Of a stretch of DNA of 5,899 bases, positions 5,894 to 5,899 are shown one piece after another. Numbering within the stretch: the first letter of the stretch is position 1; each line of letters begins with the position of its first letter. Origin of the DNA: COE1 sp964387365. Its GTDB lineage: Bacteria > Bacillota > Clostridia > Lachnospirales > Lachnospiraceae. A program made the translations under genes and the position numbers. The stretch is from positions 1 through 5,899 of the forward strand of contig CAYLWP010000163.1 of the NCBI GenBank assembly GCA_964387365.1, read 5' to 3'. The notes beneath the pieces were generated by a model. It saw only the letters and a list, made by a program, of their open reading frames with translations, was not told where the DNA came from and did not search any database.

Positions 5894-5899
5894 CTTTCC

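Noticed and set aside
1..5899. CRISPR array, RNA gene, riboswitch or new defence system
   Set aside because: Coding sequence fills the window except for 67 bases at one end and a few short gaps. No short regularly spaced repeats or structured RNA signatures were seen.

Overview
This window is an Rnf operon (ferredoxin:NAD+ oxidoreductase, an ion-pumping membrane complex) read entirely on the minus strand. Its order is the usual Firmicutes one, rnfC-rnfD-rnfG-rnfE-rnfA, with rnfB expected just past base 1. The organism is probably an anaerobic clostridium, plausibly Lachnospiraceae. The reasons are the C-D-G-E-A gene order, a short RnfC of 437 residues without the long C-terminal extension of enterobacterial RsxC, strong AGGAGG ribosome binding sites before almost every gene, moderate-to-low GC, and tightly overlapping genes. 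The taxonomic guess is inference only.

The operon carries a tandem duplication. A 1575-bp unit is present twice, head to tail (about 735-2309 and 2310-3884), with no base difference that I can find. The unit starts inside the 3' end of rnfE and ends inside the 3' third of rnfD. In transcription order the window reads: rnfC (5882-4569), complete rnfD (4557-3625), rnfG copy 1 (3628-3017), rnfE copy 1 without its last 28 codons (3020-2277), the last 86 codons of rnfD (2310-2050), rnfG copy 2 (2053-1442), complete rnfE (1445-648), and rnfA (655-68). One full set of C, D, G, E and A therefore survives, plus an extra intact rnfG, a nearly complete second rnfE and a fragment of rnfD. The junction shares only 2 bp with each parental end, so the duplication was not formed by recombination between long repeats. 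It is either a very recent event or an assembly artefact, and the sequence alone cannot decide which.

How the parts work together (family knowledge): RnfB and RnfC exchange electrons with ferredoxin and NAD(H) on the cytoplasmic side. RnfA and RnfE form the membrane core around a shared iron-sulfur centre. RnfD and RnfG carry covalently bound FMN. Electron flow drives Na+ or H+ export. The key residues of each intact subunit are visible: two 4Fe-4S motifs in RnfC, TGAT in RnfD, SGAT in RnfG, and paired membrane cysteines in RnfA and RnfE.

No gene is supported on the plus strand. No RNA gene, CRISPR array or insertion sequence was seen. The promoter must lie upstream of base 5899 and the operon terminator beyond base 1. 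Apart from the duplication this is ordinary core energy metabolism, and I see no undescribed system.
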